Shown here: in pieces, positions 33,186 to 42,206 of the stretch
How positions within the stretch are numbered: position 1 is the first letter of the stretch
How the letters are laid out: the number at the start of each line of letters is the position of its first letter
Source of the DNA: Bacillota bacterium
GTDB lineage: Bacteria > Bacillota > Clostridia > Peptostreptococcales > Anaerovoracaceae
Length of the DNA: 63,548 nucleotides
Direction of reading: 5' to 3'
NCBI GenBank assembly: GCA_017626845.1
Contig: JAGAHX010000012.1
Span: forward strand, 1 to 63,548
The notes under the pieces: generated by a model
Seen by the model: only the letters and a program-made list of their open reading frames with translations
The model's database searches: none
Told to the model about the DNA's origin: nothing
Position numbers and translations under genes: made by a program

Positions 33186-35369
33186 ATGAAGAAAAAGATA
33201 TCCAAAGTAATCTCGCTGCTGCTGGTTCTTTCCCTGCTGCTTTCCGCCTGCGGCGGAGGCGACGGCTCGGCCAAGGCAACGACACTTTCGCCGGAGAATA
33301 CCAGCGCGGTGTCGAACGGTGTTACGGTCGACGTCGGCGATTTCGTGCTGGATGGAGAAGCAGCGCTGTCCGTCGCAAAAGGGCAGACGGAAGACCATTC
33401 GGATGAGGGCTACAAGATCGACGTGTACGACATTAAGCTCGGCGACATGCACGAGCTGGGAGACTACATCACGATCCGTATCCCGTACGACACGGCCTAT
33501 TGCAAAGAAGGGCAGGACCCGGCCAAATGCGTCGGCGCGAAGTACATGAATGAAGAGACCGGCGAATGGGAAGACGTTCTGTTCGAGGTCGACGCCGAAA
33601 AGCAGGAGCTCGTCATCTATACGGATCATCTGTCTTATTACGGCGCATTGTATGTCGAAGACGAGGGCAGAAGAAATGCGCTGGTGACGGATGTGCTGAA
33701 TTCGCCTCTGACCATGGATAAGACGACCGCCATGGACTTTGCTTCCAGGATCGCCGCTAATGACGCAAGCGTTAAGAAGGACCTGTCTGATTATGCGGAA
33801 AAAGCGACCGACATGTTCTTCGATTATGCCGACCGTCTGGACAATGCCATCAATATTGCGACGCTCGGAGATGGGGAGGCGATCCCCAAGTGGCTCGATA
33901 CTTCGATCCCGGATACGAATCAGACTCTGTTCTCCGCTCTTGGATACATCGCAACTGCGACGAACCTTCTGCGGGTCGCCCGGGATGAGATGCGCGGCGG
34001 AGCGGATAAAGGCGCCGTCCTAAATCTGATCCGCGACGTCGGAAGCAAGGTGACGACTTACTGGGCGGATGCCTTTACGTCCGTCGGCAGCGGTGCGCTT
34101 TCCGTCGGCATGGGAGGCGTTCTGATCATCGACAAGATGCTCACCGCATTTGCGGAAGAAGCGCAGGCCACCAAGCTGGAAGACATTGCCTACGTCTATC
34201 ACCACTACAACGAAGGCTTTTCCGCGACCTGGGCGCACAAGGTGATGAAGCCGAAGGATTGGCGCGAAAAAGTGATCCAGGTCCTGGAGAACAATCCGGA
34301 TGACCCCGAGATCGCCATTACCGCTCTGGAAGCGGGCTTCCGCAAGTATGCGTCTGAATTTTTCGATCTGTCCGCGGACCAAATGGCAGAGGTCGCATCC
34401 GATGTCCCCAATGTTACGGTAAAGCGCATTCCTGCCTTTACTGAGGCGGAAAAAGAACAGATGATCGATGAGTATGTCGCCTACATGAAGGACAAGACTA
34501 TGCCGGCGGTGCTGACGAGCGCTGAGAATTACATGATCCGAAAAGCAGAGGAGACCCAGCTGCAAGCGATCGAGGCGATCAAGGACTACTACAACTCGAG
34601 GATCTCGATCACGATGCAGGAGAATCTGCCTGAAGGCGAAAAATCCTCTTACGCAGGTTATAAATTCCGCTTTGCGCCGTTGAGCGATGCCGCCACGGAG
34701 AACAAGGCAAACTGGACAGGCAAGTGGCCCGAATCCGGAAACATCAAGACTTCTTCCACGCTGATCGGGATCATGACGGCAGGGTTCCCGCATACGGTGG
34801 AGTTCTTTAAGCCGGATGCCGACATGGATAACGATAAGCCGGAGTTTACCGTTCCCTTCGTGATCTCCGTGCCGAGCATCACGATTACCGTAGGCCAGCT
34901 CTATCCGACACTGGAGGAGATCTGCGGAACGTACAGCGATGCTGTGATCACGATCCTGGATATCGGCCCGCCGGAGGTCGTACAGGCCCTGAAACAGGGC
35001 GGTGAAGATGGGGAGGAAGGCTGCGACATCGACCTGGAAGCTCTGATTGGACAGAGCCAGGGCCTGCCCTTTACGCTGACGCAGACCGGCGCAAATACGG
35101 CCATCTTTGAGAGTGCGGATATGGAAGAAGAGGGTGAGGTCATCTCCGGCAAGGATCTTGTCTATGATCCCGCGACAGGCATCCTGCAGTGGTCCGAACC
35201 TCTCGTAACGGAAGAAGCCTCCATTACGTTGAACTTCAGCTGCACGTACAAGGATGAAGCGAAGACCGCCGTTCTGGTCGACGGCAATCTGACCGAAACG
35301 ATGGGAGGTTCCGAGATGGCCGGACTCTACATAAAGGCTGCTTTAAAAGGTGAGAAACCGCTCGAGTAA
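33186..35369 (+). CDS. Large lipoprotein of unknown function
   Basis: The 727-aa protein has a lipoprotein signal peptide with the lipobox LLSAC (Cys near residue 22), then Gly/Ser and an Ig- or ZU5-like beta region (about 40-160). A long alpha-helical middle (about 180-470) and a C-terminal beta part follow. GGGAGGAAG lies upstream of the ATG. Its stop overlaps the start of an Lgt-like gene (TAATG), so lipidation enzyme and substrate are made together. The upstream palindromic element is shared with two SLH proteins. No homologue is recognised. Confidence 0.75.
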   Translation: MKKKISKVISLLLVLSLLLSACGGGDGSAKATTLSPENTSAVSNGVTVDVGDFVLDGEAALSVAKGQTEDHSDEGYKIDVYDIKLGDMHELGDYITIRIPYDTAYCKEGQDPAKCVGAKYMNEETGEWEDVLFEVDAEKQELVIYTDHLSYYGALYVEDEGRRNALVTDVLNSPLTMDKTTAMDFASRIAANDASVKKDLSDYAEKATDMFFDYADRLDNAINIATLGDGEAIPKWLDTSIPDTNQTLFSALGYIATATNLLRVARDEMRGGADKGAVLNLIRDVGSKVTTYWADAFTSVGSGALSVGMGGVLIIDKMLTAFAEEAQATKLEDIAYVYHHYNEGFSATWAHKVMKPKDWREKVIQVLENNPDDPEIAITALEAGFRKYASEFFDLSADQMAEVASDVPNVTVKRIPAFTEAEKEQMIDEYVAYMKDKTMPAVLTSAENYMIRKAEETQLQAIEAIKDYYNSRISITMQENLPEGEKSSYAGYKFRFAPLSDAATENKANWTGKWPESGNIKTSSTLIGIMTAGFPHTVEFFKPDADMDNDKPEFTVPFVISVPSITITVGQLYPTLEEICGTYSDAVITILDIGPPEVVQALKQGGEDGEEGCDIDLEALIGQSQGLPFTLTQTGANTAIFESADMEEEGEVISGKDLVYDPATGILQWSEPLVTEEASITLNFSCTYKDEAKTAVLVDGNLTETMGGSEMAGLYIKAALKGEKPLE

Positions 35370-36139
35370 TGCATCCCGTCATAGAAGCCTTCGGGCTGTC
35401 GATCCAATCGTATTCTCTGTTTGCTGCCATCGCTGCGCTCGTCTGCACGGCGATGGCGGCTCGACCGTTGCTTCGCGCCGGATTTTCCCGCCGCGGGGCA
35501 GCGGTGCTTTTGTTGTGCGCCTGCGCAGCGTTTCTGATCGGTGCGAGGCTTTGGAATGTGGCGGTCAACCCCGGCGATTTCGGACCGCAGCGGTCCTGGT
35601 ACGTGCTGCGCATGACCGGCTTCAGCCTGTACGGCGGACTGGCCGGCGCATTTGTTGCGATCGTTCTGTGCTGCGGGGCTTTCCGCGTAAAGCTGCTGCC
35701 GGTGCTGGATGCCATGACTGTTCCAGGGGCTGCCGCGTTCTGCATCGCAAGAATCGGCTGTTTTCTGAACGGCTGCTGCGGCGGCATTAAGACCCACGTT
35801 CCCTGGGGCGTCGTCTTCCCGTCGGAACTGGATGGCGTGAAACTGACATTTCTTACGCTGCAAAGCGCCCCGGTGCATCCGACGCAGATCTACGAGATCT
35901 ATGGCGCAGCGGTTTTCCTGCTGCTGGACCTGCTGATCTGCCGGAAGATCGAGGCAAAGCCGGGAACGAGATTTCTGCTCTATGCGGCGCTTTTCTCTGC
36001 GATGCGGCTTCTCGTGCTTCCTCTGCGTTCGCTGCCGTATCCCGGTGTTGTGACGAAGGTTCTTTATCCGGGGCTGTATCTGGCGGTCATCGCGGTTGGT
36101 ATTGCAGGGGCTTTTGCGCTGAATGGAAAGGGCAGATGA
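35369..36139 (+). CDS. lgt: Prolipoprotein diacylglyceryl transferase-like protein
   Basis: A 256-aa polytopic protein of the Lgt family: the signature RIGCFLNGCCGG and HPTQIYE, with about seven membrane helices. Lgt transfers diacylglycerol from phosphatidylglycerol to the lipobox cysteine. It is translationally coupled (TAATG) to the lipoprotein gene, which suggests a dedicated second copy rather than the housekeeping enzyme. It is shorter than many Lgt proteins, and some conserved residues could not be checked by eye. Confidence 0.8.
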   Translation: MHPVIEAFGLSIQSYSLFAAIAALVCTAMAARPLLRAGFSRRGAAVLLLCACAAFLIGARLWNVAVNPGDFGPQRSWYVLRMTGFSLYGGLAGAFVAIVLCCGAFRVKLLPVLDAMTVPGAAAFCIARIGCFLNGCCGGIKTHVPWGVVFPSELDGVKLTFLTLQSAPVHPTQIYEIYGAAVFLLLDLLICRKIEAKPGTRFLLYAALFSAMRLLVLPLRSLPYPGVVTKVLYPGLYLAVIAVGIAGAFALNGKGR

Positions 36140-36273
36140 GGGTTGTCACGGATGGGAATTTATGGTTGACAAATATGGTAAAATAAGGTAACGTTTAAAG
36201 CGAGATTACCGCTGGGGCGGTGTTGCCTCCTGATTCGCGCAGTAATGCGTGCAGGAAAGGAGGTACAGACTTT

Positions 36274-36363
36274 ATGGTTACGTATGAGAGTATGTTTCAG
36301 TTTGCCTTGGTGCTGCTGACTGCCTTCCTCGTGGCCGCTGCGATCTTCGGACGCAAAAAATAA
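36274..36363 (+). CDS. Small hydrophobic type I-like toxin (holin-like, 29 aa)
   Basis: ATG at 36274 opens a 29-aa peptide: MVTYESMFQFALVLL followed by a hydrophobic run and the end FGRKK. This is the pattern of the 'putative holin-like toxin' peptides of type I toxin-antitoxin loci in Bacillota, which damage the membrane when over-made. AAAGGAGG (36256-36263) is a strong SD. Two hairpins follow. An antisense RNA is expected over the 3' end but its promoter could not be placed. A copy of the last codons (AAAIFGRKK) and the downstream hairpins recurs at 41892-42016. Confidence 0.8.
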   Translation: MVTYESMFQFALVLLTAFLVAAAIFGRKK

Positions 36364-36364
36364 G

Positions 36365-36444
36365 GTCAGCCGCCATGTGATTGACGGCTGACTATCCACT
36401 CGTGGAGACATCACCGCCATCGCACCAGCGGTGATCTCTTTTCT
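36365..36444 (+). terminator. Hairpins behind the small toxin gene
   Basis: GTCAGCCG (36365) pairs with CGGCTGAC (36385); then ATCACCGC (36410) pairs with GCGGTGAT (36428) and is followed by CTCTTTTCT. The second is the likely terminator; the first may belong to the antisense RNA region. Confidence 0.7.
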
Positions 36445-36493
36445 GTCCTTAATGTATCACAGAAATTGGAAATCCGCAAGGTCTAACCTTATT

Positions 36494-36745
36494 CTACTTC
36501 CAACCAATCTGAATTTTTCTACCAGTCTTCGCACAATCGTCCAAATACATGTTGATGAGCGTCTGATAGGGGATTCCGCTTTCTTTCGCCATCAACTGGA
36601 AATAGTACACGGTAGAGGCCTTAAGTCGTATTGTCGTCTGTTTCTTGGCTTCCTTGAAATCCTTATAACGAATCGCTCCAGAAAAGTCTGTGATCTCCGG
36701 CATTTCGTTAAAATCTGTATTATTCTTGAAATCCTTGTCGTTCAT
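36494..36745 (-). CDS. brnA: BrnA-type antitoxin
   Basis: An 83-aa protein with a ribbon-helix-helix-like C-terminal half (KKQTTIRLKASTVYYFQLMAKESGIPYQTLINMYL), as in BrnA antitoxins. Its start at 36745 (AGAGGAAAAGTATT before ATG) overlaps the end of the toxin gene by 26 bases. It should bind BrnT and repress the shared promoter. Confidence 0.85.
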   Translation of the reverse strand: MNDKDFKNNTDFNEMPEITDFSGAIRYKDFKEAKKQTTIRLKASTVYYFQLMAKESGIPYQTLINMYLDDCAKTGRKIQIGWK

Positions 36746-37067
36746 AATACTTTTCCTCTGATTTTGTTGCAGTTCCCGCAGAAATGATGCGAATTGTGTT
36801 TTTAGGGTCACGATAGCAGTGGCATACATATAAAACTCTTTTAGAGCTGCTTAACCCTATAATGATGAAACGCTCTTCCTGCGACGAATGCTTTAGATCT
36901 GAAATCAGAAGGGCATTGTCATCATCAAAGACGGTGATGGCTTCCTCAAAACTGACCCCATGCTTTTGAATGTTTACATTATTTTTCAAAATGTCCCATT
37001 CAAACTCCACATTATCTGTAAATACATTGTAACTACGATGATTTCTGGTGTCAACTGTCTTATCCAT
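36720..37067 (-). CDS. brnT: BrnT-type toxin
   Basis: A 115-aa protein of the BrnT family (RelE-like fold): VEFEWDILKNNVNIQKHGVSFEEAITVFDD, EERFIIIGLSS, and the end IRIISAGTATKSEEKYYE. BrnT cleaves RNA and is neutralised by BrnA. The start at 37067 follows GGAGGAAGTA. The pair is inserted between the small toxin and the first SLH gene and is absent from the otherwise duplicated block at 41.9 kb. Confidence 0.9.
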   Translation of the reverse strand: MDKTVDTRNHRSYNVFTDNVEFEWDILKNNVNIQKHGVSFEEAITVFDDDNALLISDLKHSSQEERFIIIGLSSSKRVLYVCHCYRDPKNTIRIISAGTATKSEEKYYERQGFQE

Positions 37068-37088
37068 TACTTCCTCCAAAAACAAAAG

Positions 37089-37108
37089 GCGATAGGATCT
37101 CCTATCGC
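37089..37108. promoter_or_regulatory. Inverted repeat upstream of brnTA
   Basis: GCGATAGGA, TC, TCCTATCGC: perfect 9-bp arms, 22 bp upstream of the brnT start. A second one, AGCAAC/GTTGCT, lies at about 37122. They are likely operator sites or RNA hairpins in the leader. Confidence 0.55.
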
Positions 37109-37210
37109 ACTGTAGTGATCACGAGCAACCGGGTAGTTGCTGGCCCGCATCGTTTTGTTGAATTGTAAAATAATGTTATATTAAATCTGCACGTAAGTCA
37201 ATTATGATCT

Positions 37211-37287
37211 TGGCACGTTTTGTGCCTAAAACTGTCATTGCCAAATCTCTCCGCCCGCTTTTAACCCCTCCCAACTCTATTTACAAT
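37211..37287 (+). promoter_or_regulatory. Sigma-54-like palindromic element and -10 box upstream of SLH gene 1
   Basis: TGGCACG-TTTT-GTGCC (37211-37226), then the conserved words CTGTCATTGCCAAA and TACAAT (37282-37287). Layout and distances agree within one base with 33061 and 42061. Confidence 0.55.
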
Positions 37288-37358
37288 ATAAGTAGAGCAA
37301 ATGGCCTTTGCTCCGTTTTTTGATATCCATTATCCCGGTCCATAAGGAGGTATTGCGT

Positions 37359-40300
37359 ATGAAGAGACGATTATTCAGTATATTGCTGACTCTGGCTTTA
37401 TGCATAGGGCTGATGCCGGCGATGGCAGTGCCGGTGTATGCGGATTCACATACGCATGAAGGCTGGACTGCGTGGAACACAGCAAATGCTTTGCCTACAG
37501 AGGCAGGCAACTATTATTTAACGACCGATGTGACCGTAAAGGGAGCACAGCACAATGCCTGGTCTGCTCCTGCCGGTACGACCTCGATCTGTCTTGAGGG
37601 ACATACGATCAAATACGCCGGGAGTACAAACGGGAACGTTATGCGTGTTTATTCCGGATCGACGCTTCATATTTACGATAAGGATGACAATTCGGGGAAG
37701 ATAACCGGAGGCGCTGCGACGTGGTATTACAATGGTTTTGATCATTTTGGGAATGGCGGAGGTGTTTTTGTCGATGGCGGTACGTTTTACCTTCACGGTG
37801 GTCAGATAACAGGTAATGGAGCCGTAGCCGGCGGCGGTGTAAGTGTGATGCATGATGGATATTTCTATATGTCCGGAGGTATTATCAGCAATAATACTGC
37901 AGACGATTCAAACTGGTTTCGCGCTGCCGGCGTTCAAGTCGAGAGCGGATCGACTTTCACAATGACCGGAGGAACGATCACCGCTAATCATGGAGATTAT
38001 AATGCAAGAAGGTGGGGTGTATTCGTAAACGGCGAAGGTACGATTAACGTTTCTGGCAGTCCGGTCATTACCGGAAATCAAGGAGAACTCAACCTTTTGC
38101 TTGGCGACAACCGTACGATCAACGTGATCGGGCCTTTGACGGAGAACGCTCTGATTGGAGTAACGACCTGGAGCCGTGTAAGCGAAAGTGAGAACAATCC
38201 GACAAGGATCACTTCAGGGCTTTCAGAAAACGGAGACCTTTCTAATTTTGTCTGCGATAACGGCAATTGGTACAAAGACCCTCCTGCGAATAATTATCTC
38301 AGATTGACGGGTGGGGACGCGGAGATATACTACGCAGTTCCGCATAACGTCACAGTTACCCCCGGCTCGAATATGACGAAAACGAGTGACTCCGGTGCGG
38401 AAAGCCAGACCAGTCTCACCGGCGCCATGACCGACGTTGTCTATACCGCTGATGAGGGCTACTACTTCCCGGCGGACTACGCGGTTGATGCTGTAAACGG
38501 CATTTCCGTAACACGCAACGGCTATACACAGATCACCGTCAGCGGCACTCCCACGGCGGACGCAACTATTACCCTGACCGCGCCGACAGCAAAGACAAAG
38601 ATGGATACGCCGGCAGCGAGTTTTGCTGCAGGCGGAGAAAGTTCCGGGGTTCTGACGATTTCAAATGCCGGAGCATATACGTTGGCATATAAAGATTCCA
38701 ATGGTGGTGATGTTCCAACAAACATTACACAGGAGGGAAGTCAGTCTTGGCCTATTGCTGATATTGGGCCCTGTACAATGACAGTTATCAGAGTGCCAAA
38801 TCCCTCTGATGAAGCAGAATCTGCCACAAAGCTGAACAGCGACGCGCAGACAATCACGATAACTAAGGCTGATGCGCCGAGTATAGGAAAGACTGACTGT
38901 ACAACAGAAGCCAATAATGACGGGACGATCACCGGCGTCGATACTACCATGGAGTATCAGGCGAACGGCGCAAGCGACTGGACCGAGGTCAGCGGAATCA
39001 GCATCACCGGTCTGACGGCCGGCACGTATCATGTACGCGTCAAGGCGGCGGGCACAGTACTTGCATCGGAGCCTGTCGACGTAACTATTGCGAAGTATGA
39101 GGCTCCGTTCGTACCGGAATACACGATAATCGTTACAAACGACAGCAACGGCACTGCCTCCGCTTCGATCGAACAGGGAGAAGAAGGCACGGAAGTTACT
39201 CTCACGGCGACGCCCAGCGAAGGGTATCAGTTCAAGGAGTGGCAGGTCGTTTCCGGCGGTGTAACCGTTACAGAGAACAAGTTTACGATCGGGACTGAGA
39301 ATGTTGAGGTCAAAGCGATCTTTGAGGAGATTCCGACAGAACCCACTCAAGTTGCAACGCCTGTGCTGCCTGCATCGAAGTCCTTTACTGACAGCATGAC
39401 GATTACGATCACATGCGAAACGGAAGGCGCGGCAATCTATTACACGACCGGTGGTGCGATCACGCTATACGAAGGAGCCTTCAACATTACGGAAACCACG
39501 ACTGTCGAAGCCTATGCAAGAAAGGACGGTCTTGACGAAAGCGAACATACGACCGCAACCTATACCAAGACCGATCCCACTTCCTCCACCGGCGGTGGCG
39601 GCACCACGACCTATCCGGTCAAGCCTGCCAGCGCGGAGAACGGCAATGTTACGGTTGCTCCGAGAAATGCGGCGGAGAAGGCGACTGTGACGGTCACCGT
39701 AACGCCGGACGAAGGTTATGTGCTGGATAAGCTGACAGTCAAAGACAAGAACGGCAAAGAGATCGAGGTGAAGGACAACGGCGACGGAACGTACACGTTT
39801 ACGATGCCGGCCTCTGCGATCGAGATCGAGGCGACCTTCAAACCCGATGCGGGTGCTGCTGCGGACGATTTCCCGTTCATCGACGTGCCCGAAAACAGCT
39901 ATTTCCGCAAGCCTGTGGAATGGGCTGTAGAGAAGGGCATCACGAACGGGGTCAGCGAAGATAAATACGGGCCTGAAATGTCCTGCACGAGGGCTCAGGT
40001 GGTCACGTTCCTGTGGATCACCTGCGGCAGCGAAGATGCCGGGACCGAGACCGGGTTCAACGACGTGGACGTAGACGCGTACTACGACAAGGCGGTCGCC
40101 TGGGCCGTGGAAAAGGGCATTACGGCCGGTACTTCCGAAGGCGAATTCAGTCCGGACATGACCGTCACCAGAGCCCAGTTCGTGACGATGCTCTGGGTGG
40201 CCAACGGAAAGCCTGAAGTGGACGGCGAGATGCCTTTCCTGGATGTTCCTTCGGATGCTTACTACGCGAAGGCGGTCGCCTGGGCGTATGCGAACGACAT

Positions 40301-40394
40301 TACGGCGGGCAAGTCTGCCGACAGCTTCGCGCCGGACGATCCCTGCACGAGAGCGCAGATCATGACCTTCCTGTACAACGCGTATGCTGAATAA
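37359..40394 (+). CDS. SLH-domain surface protein 1 (1,011 aa)
   Basis: Signal peptide MKRRLFSILLTLALCIGLMP...VYA; a right-handed beta-helix-like region to about 320 (GGVFVDGGTFYLHGG, FTMTGGTITAN); Ig/beta domains; and an InlB-like 'bacterial repeat' (EGYQFKEW). Then come a chitobiase-like beta domain (AIYYTTGGAITLYEGAF), another bacterial repeat (PDEGYVLDKLTVKD) and three SLH domains (about 845-1011, each with CTRAQ or VTRAQ). SLH domains bind pyruvylated secondary wall polymer, so the protein is held on the wall. AAGGAGG precedes the ATG. The second SLH gene (42207) shares leader, signal peptide and C-terminal third. Confidence 0.92.
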   Translation: MKRRLFSILLTLALCIGLMPAMAVPVYADSHTHEGWTAWNTANALPTEAGNYYLTTDVTVKGAQHNAWSAPAGTTSICLEGHTIKYAGSTNGNVMRVYSGSTLHIYDKDDNSGKITGGAATWYYNGFDHFGNGGGVFVDGGTFYLHGGQITGNGAVAGGGVSVMHDGYFYMSGGIISNNTADDSNWFRAAGVQVESGSTFTMTGGTITANHGDYNARRWGVFVNGEGTINVSGSPVITGNQGELNLLLGDNRTINVIGPLTENALIGVTTWSRVSESENNPTRITSGLSENGDLSNFVCDNGNWYKDPPANNYLRLTGGDAEIYYAVPHNVTVTPGSNMTKTSDSGAESQTSLTGAMTDVVYTADEGYYFPADYAVDAVNGISVTRNGYTQITVSGTPTADATITLTAPTAKTKMDTPAASFAAGGESSGVLTISNAGAYTLAYKDSNGGDVPTNITQEGSQSWPIADIGPCTMTVIRVPNPSDEAESATKLNSDAQTITITKADAPSIGKTDCTTEANNDGTITGVDTTMEYQANGASDWTEVSGISITGLTAGTYHVRVKAAGTVLASEPVDVTIAKYEAPFVPEYTIIVTNDSNGTASASIEQGEEGTEVTLTATPSEGYQFKEWQVVSGGVTVTENKFTIGTENVEVKAIFEEIPTEPTQVATPVLPASKSFTDSMTITITCETEGAAIYYTTGGAITLYEGAFNITETTTVEAYARKDGLDESEHTTATYTKTDPTSSTGGGGTTTYPVKPASAENGNVTVAPRNAAEKATVTVTVTPDEGYVLDKLTVKDKNGKEIEVKDNGDGTYTFTMPASAIEIEATFKPDAGAAADDFPFIDVPENSYFRKPVEWAVEKGITNGVSEDKYGPEMSCTRAQVVTFLWITCGSEDAGTETGFNDVDVDAYYDKAVAWAVEKGITAGTSEGEFSPDMTVTRAQFVTMLWVANGKPEVDGEMPFLDVPSDAYYAKAVAWAYANDITAGKSADSFAPDDPCTRAQIMTFLYNAYAE

Positions 40395-40423
40395 CTTCCT
40401 CGGCCAGGAAGATGAATTCAAAG

Positions 40424-40456
40424 GGGCGGCTCCGAGAGGGGCTGCCCTGCTTTTAA
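40424..40456 (+). terminator. Terminator of SLH gene 1
   Basis: GGGCGGCTCC pairs with GGGGCTGCCC and is followed by TGCTTTT. A related hairpin ends SLH gene 2. Confidence 0.75.
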
Positions 40457-40473
40457 CGATGTTTGGCAGTAAA

Positions 40474-40530
40474 ATATGTTTACACACATATTTTTCGATG
40501 TTAAAATATGCGTGTAAACATATTTTTCGT
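40474..40530. promoter_or_regulatory. Large inverted repeat upstream of the ATPase gene
   Basis: AAAATATGTTTACACACATA and, inverted, TATGCGTGTAAACATATTTT (one mismatch) lie about 10 bp apart, directly before the ATPase gene. They suit an operator for a dimeric regulator; the AT-rich arms may also contain the promoter. Confidence 0.6.
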
Positions 40531-40546
40531 CTTTATGGTGTAAAAC

Positions 40547-41863
40547 ATGTATTCACTACAGAGAGATGCCTATCAAAAGCTGCTTACCTGGAAGCAACGC
40601 ACAGGCCGGAAAAAGTGCCTCATCGTCCGGGGCGCCAGGCAGGTGGGAAAGACCAGCCTGGTCGAATATTTTGGGGAGAGCGAATACGATAATCTTGTCT
40701 CGGTCAATTTTCTGAAAACGCCGAGATTAAAGTCAATCTTCGCATCAGATCTGGACGTCAAAAGCCTGATCCTCAACTTTTCGGTCTATCTGCCCGATGC
40801 GGTATTTGAATCGGGTCATACGCTCTTGTTCCTGGATGAGATCCAGGAGTGTCCGGAAGCGATCACTTCCCTGAAATTCTGGGCGGAAGACAGCCGGTTC
40901 GATGTTATCGCTTCGGGATCTATGCTTGGCATCGATTATAAACGTCCGACCTCTTATCCGGTCGGATCGGTGGAGTATCTGGATATGACTTCGCTCACTT
41001 TTCCGGAGTTTCTGCGGGCTAACGGCATCCGGGACGAGGTGATGCAGCTGCTTCGGGAGCGTTTTGCGGGTCACGAGGCCGTGCCTTTGCCGATCCACGA
41101 GCGCATGATGGAATTGCTGCGGCAGTATCTGGTGGTCGGCGGAATGCCCGAGGCAGTAACTGCTTACCTGGAGCAGAATTCGATCGCAGCCGCGGATGAT
41201 GTACAGCGGCGTATTCTGGAAGATTATCGCTACGATATTGCGCATTATGCGGCCGCGGAAGAGAAGATCAAGGCCGAATCCTGCTATTTCTCCCTTCCTC
41301 GGCAATTGGGAAAAGAAAATCACAAATTCCAGTATTCCGTTGTGGAGAAGGGGTCCAATGCCCGGAAATACGGCAGCAGCATCGATTGGCTTGTGCAGGC
41401 GGATCTGGCGATGAAAATCCGCAATGTCGATCCGATCGCAGTCCCTCTGGCAGATCATGCCGACGACTCCAACTTCCGGCTTTATCCGACCGATATCGGT
41501 CTTCTGACCGGTATGCTGGACTATTCCGTGAAAGCCGCCTTGCTTGACCCATCCAACGATCTCCTTGCTCCGGATACGAAAGGCGGCCTTTATGAGGCGC
41601 TTGTTGCGGATATGTTATATAAAAACGGTCATAGGCGGCTGTATTTCAGCAAAAATGAGCAGGGATCTTTTGAACTGGAGTTTCTGCTTTCGGAGGAAGG
41701 CGCAGTGCCTGTCGAAGTGAAGAGCGGACGTAGCCGCTCCCGGTCGCTGGACAATCTTCTGAAGCGCCAGGAGATTCCATATGGCTACAAACTGATCGAT
41801 GGGAATGTCGGAAAGGCTGGCAAGAAGATCACGTTGCCATTGTATATGGCGATGTTTTTGTAG
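40547..41863 (+). CDS. AAA ATPase with DUF4143 domain
   Basis: A 438-aa protein. Walker A GARQVGKTSL at about residue 29, Walker B LLFLDEIQECPEA near 94, sensor SGSMLG, and a C-terminal DUF4143/nuclease-like region (SFELEFLLSEEGAVPVEVKSG, a PD-(D/E)XK-like D/E...EVK pattern). These stand-alone ATPases are common in anaerobes and of unknown role. It sits between the two paralogous SLH genes as an independent unit. Confidence 0.9.
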   Translation: MYSLQRDAYQKLLTWKQRTGRKKCLIVRGARQVGKTSLVEYFGESEYDNLVSVNFLKTPRLKSIFASDLDVKSLILNFSVYLPDAVFESGHTLLFLDEIQECPEAITSLKFWAEDSRFDVIASGSMLGIDYKRPTSYPVGSVEYLDMTSLTFPEFLRANGIRDEVMQLLRERFAGHEAVPLPIHERMMELLRQYLVVGGMPEAVTAYLEQNSIAAADDVQRRILEDYRYDIAHYAAAEEKIKAESCYFSLPRQLGKENHKFQYSVVEKGSNARKYGSSIDWLVQADLAMKIRNVDPIAVPLADHADDSNFRLYPTDIGLLTGMLDYSVKAALLDPSNDLLAPDTKGGLYEALVADMLYKNGHRRLYFSKNEQGSFELEFLLSEEGAVPVEVKSGRSRSRSLDNLLKRQEIPYGYKLIDGNVGKAGKKITLPLYMAMFL

Positions 41864-41891
41864 GATATGTGAGAGGCGCGGCTCCGGAAGG

Positions 41892-42016
41892 GGCCGCTGC
41901 GATCTTCGGACGCAAAAAATAAGGTCAGCCGCCAAGTGATTGGTGGTTGACCATGCCCAATTATGAGGCATCACCGCCGTCGCACCAGCGGTGATCTCTT
42001 TTCTATGCTTACTGTA
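41892..42016 (+). repeat. Relic copy of small-toxin 3' end and hairpins
   Basis: GGCCGCTGCGATCTTCGGAC onward repeats the last nine codons of the toxin at 36274 and its downstream hairpins (GGTCAGCCGCC..., ATCACCGC.../GCGGTGAT). The toxin start and hydrophobic part are missing, so only the 3' part of the locus was duplicated. With the SLH leader at 42061 it fills the gap before SLH gene 2. Confidence 0.85.
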
Positions 42017-42060
42017 TCACAGAAACTGGAAATATACAAGAACAAATAAGCACGCTGTTC

Positions 42061-42136
42061 TGGCACGATCCGTGCCTAAAACTGTCATTGCCAAATCCCT
42101 CCGTCCGCTTTTAATCCCTCCCAACTCTTTTACAAT
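42061..42136 (+). promoter_or_regulatory. Sigma-54-like palindromic element and -10 box upstream of SLH gene 2
   Basis: TGGCACG-ATCC-GTGCC (42061-42076), the CTGTCATTGCCAAA block and TACAAT (42131-42136): third copy of the arrangement at 33061 and 37211. Confidence 0.55.
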
Positions 42137-42206
42137 AAAAGTAGAGCAAATGCCCTTTGCTCCGTTTTTGATATCCATTATCCCGGTCCATAAGGAGGTA
42201 TTGCGT

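Noticed and set aside
36160-36200. TTGACA at 36166 as promoter of the small toxin
   Set aside because: TAAAAT follows after only 7 bp and no good -10 lies at 16-18 bp, so the promoter could not be fixed.
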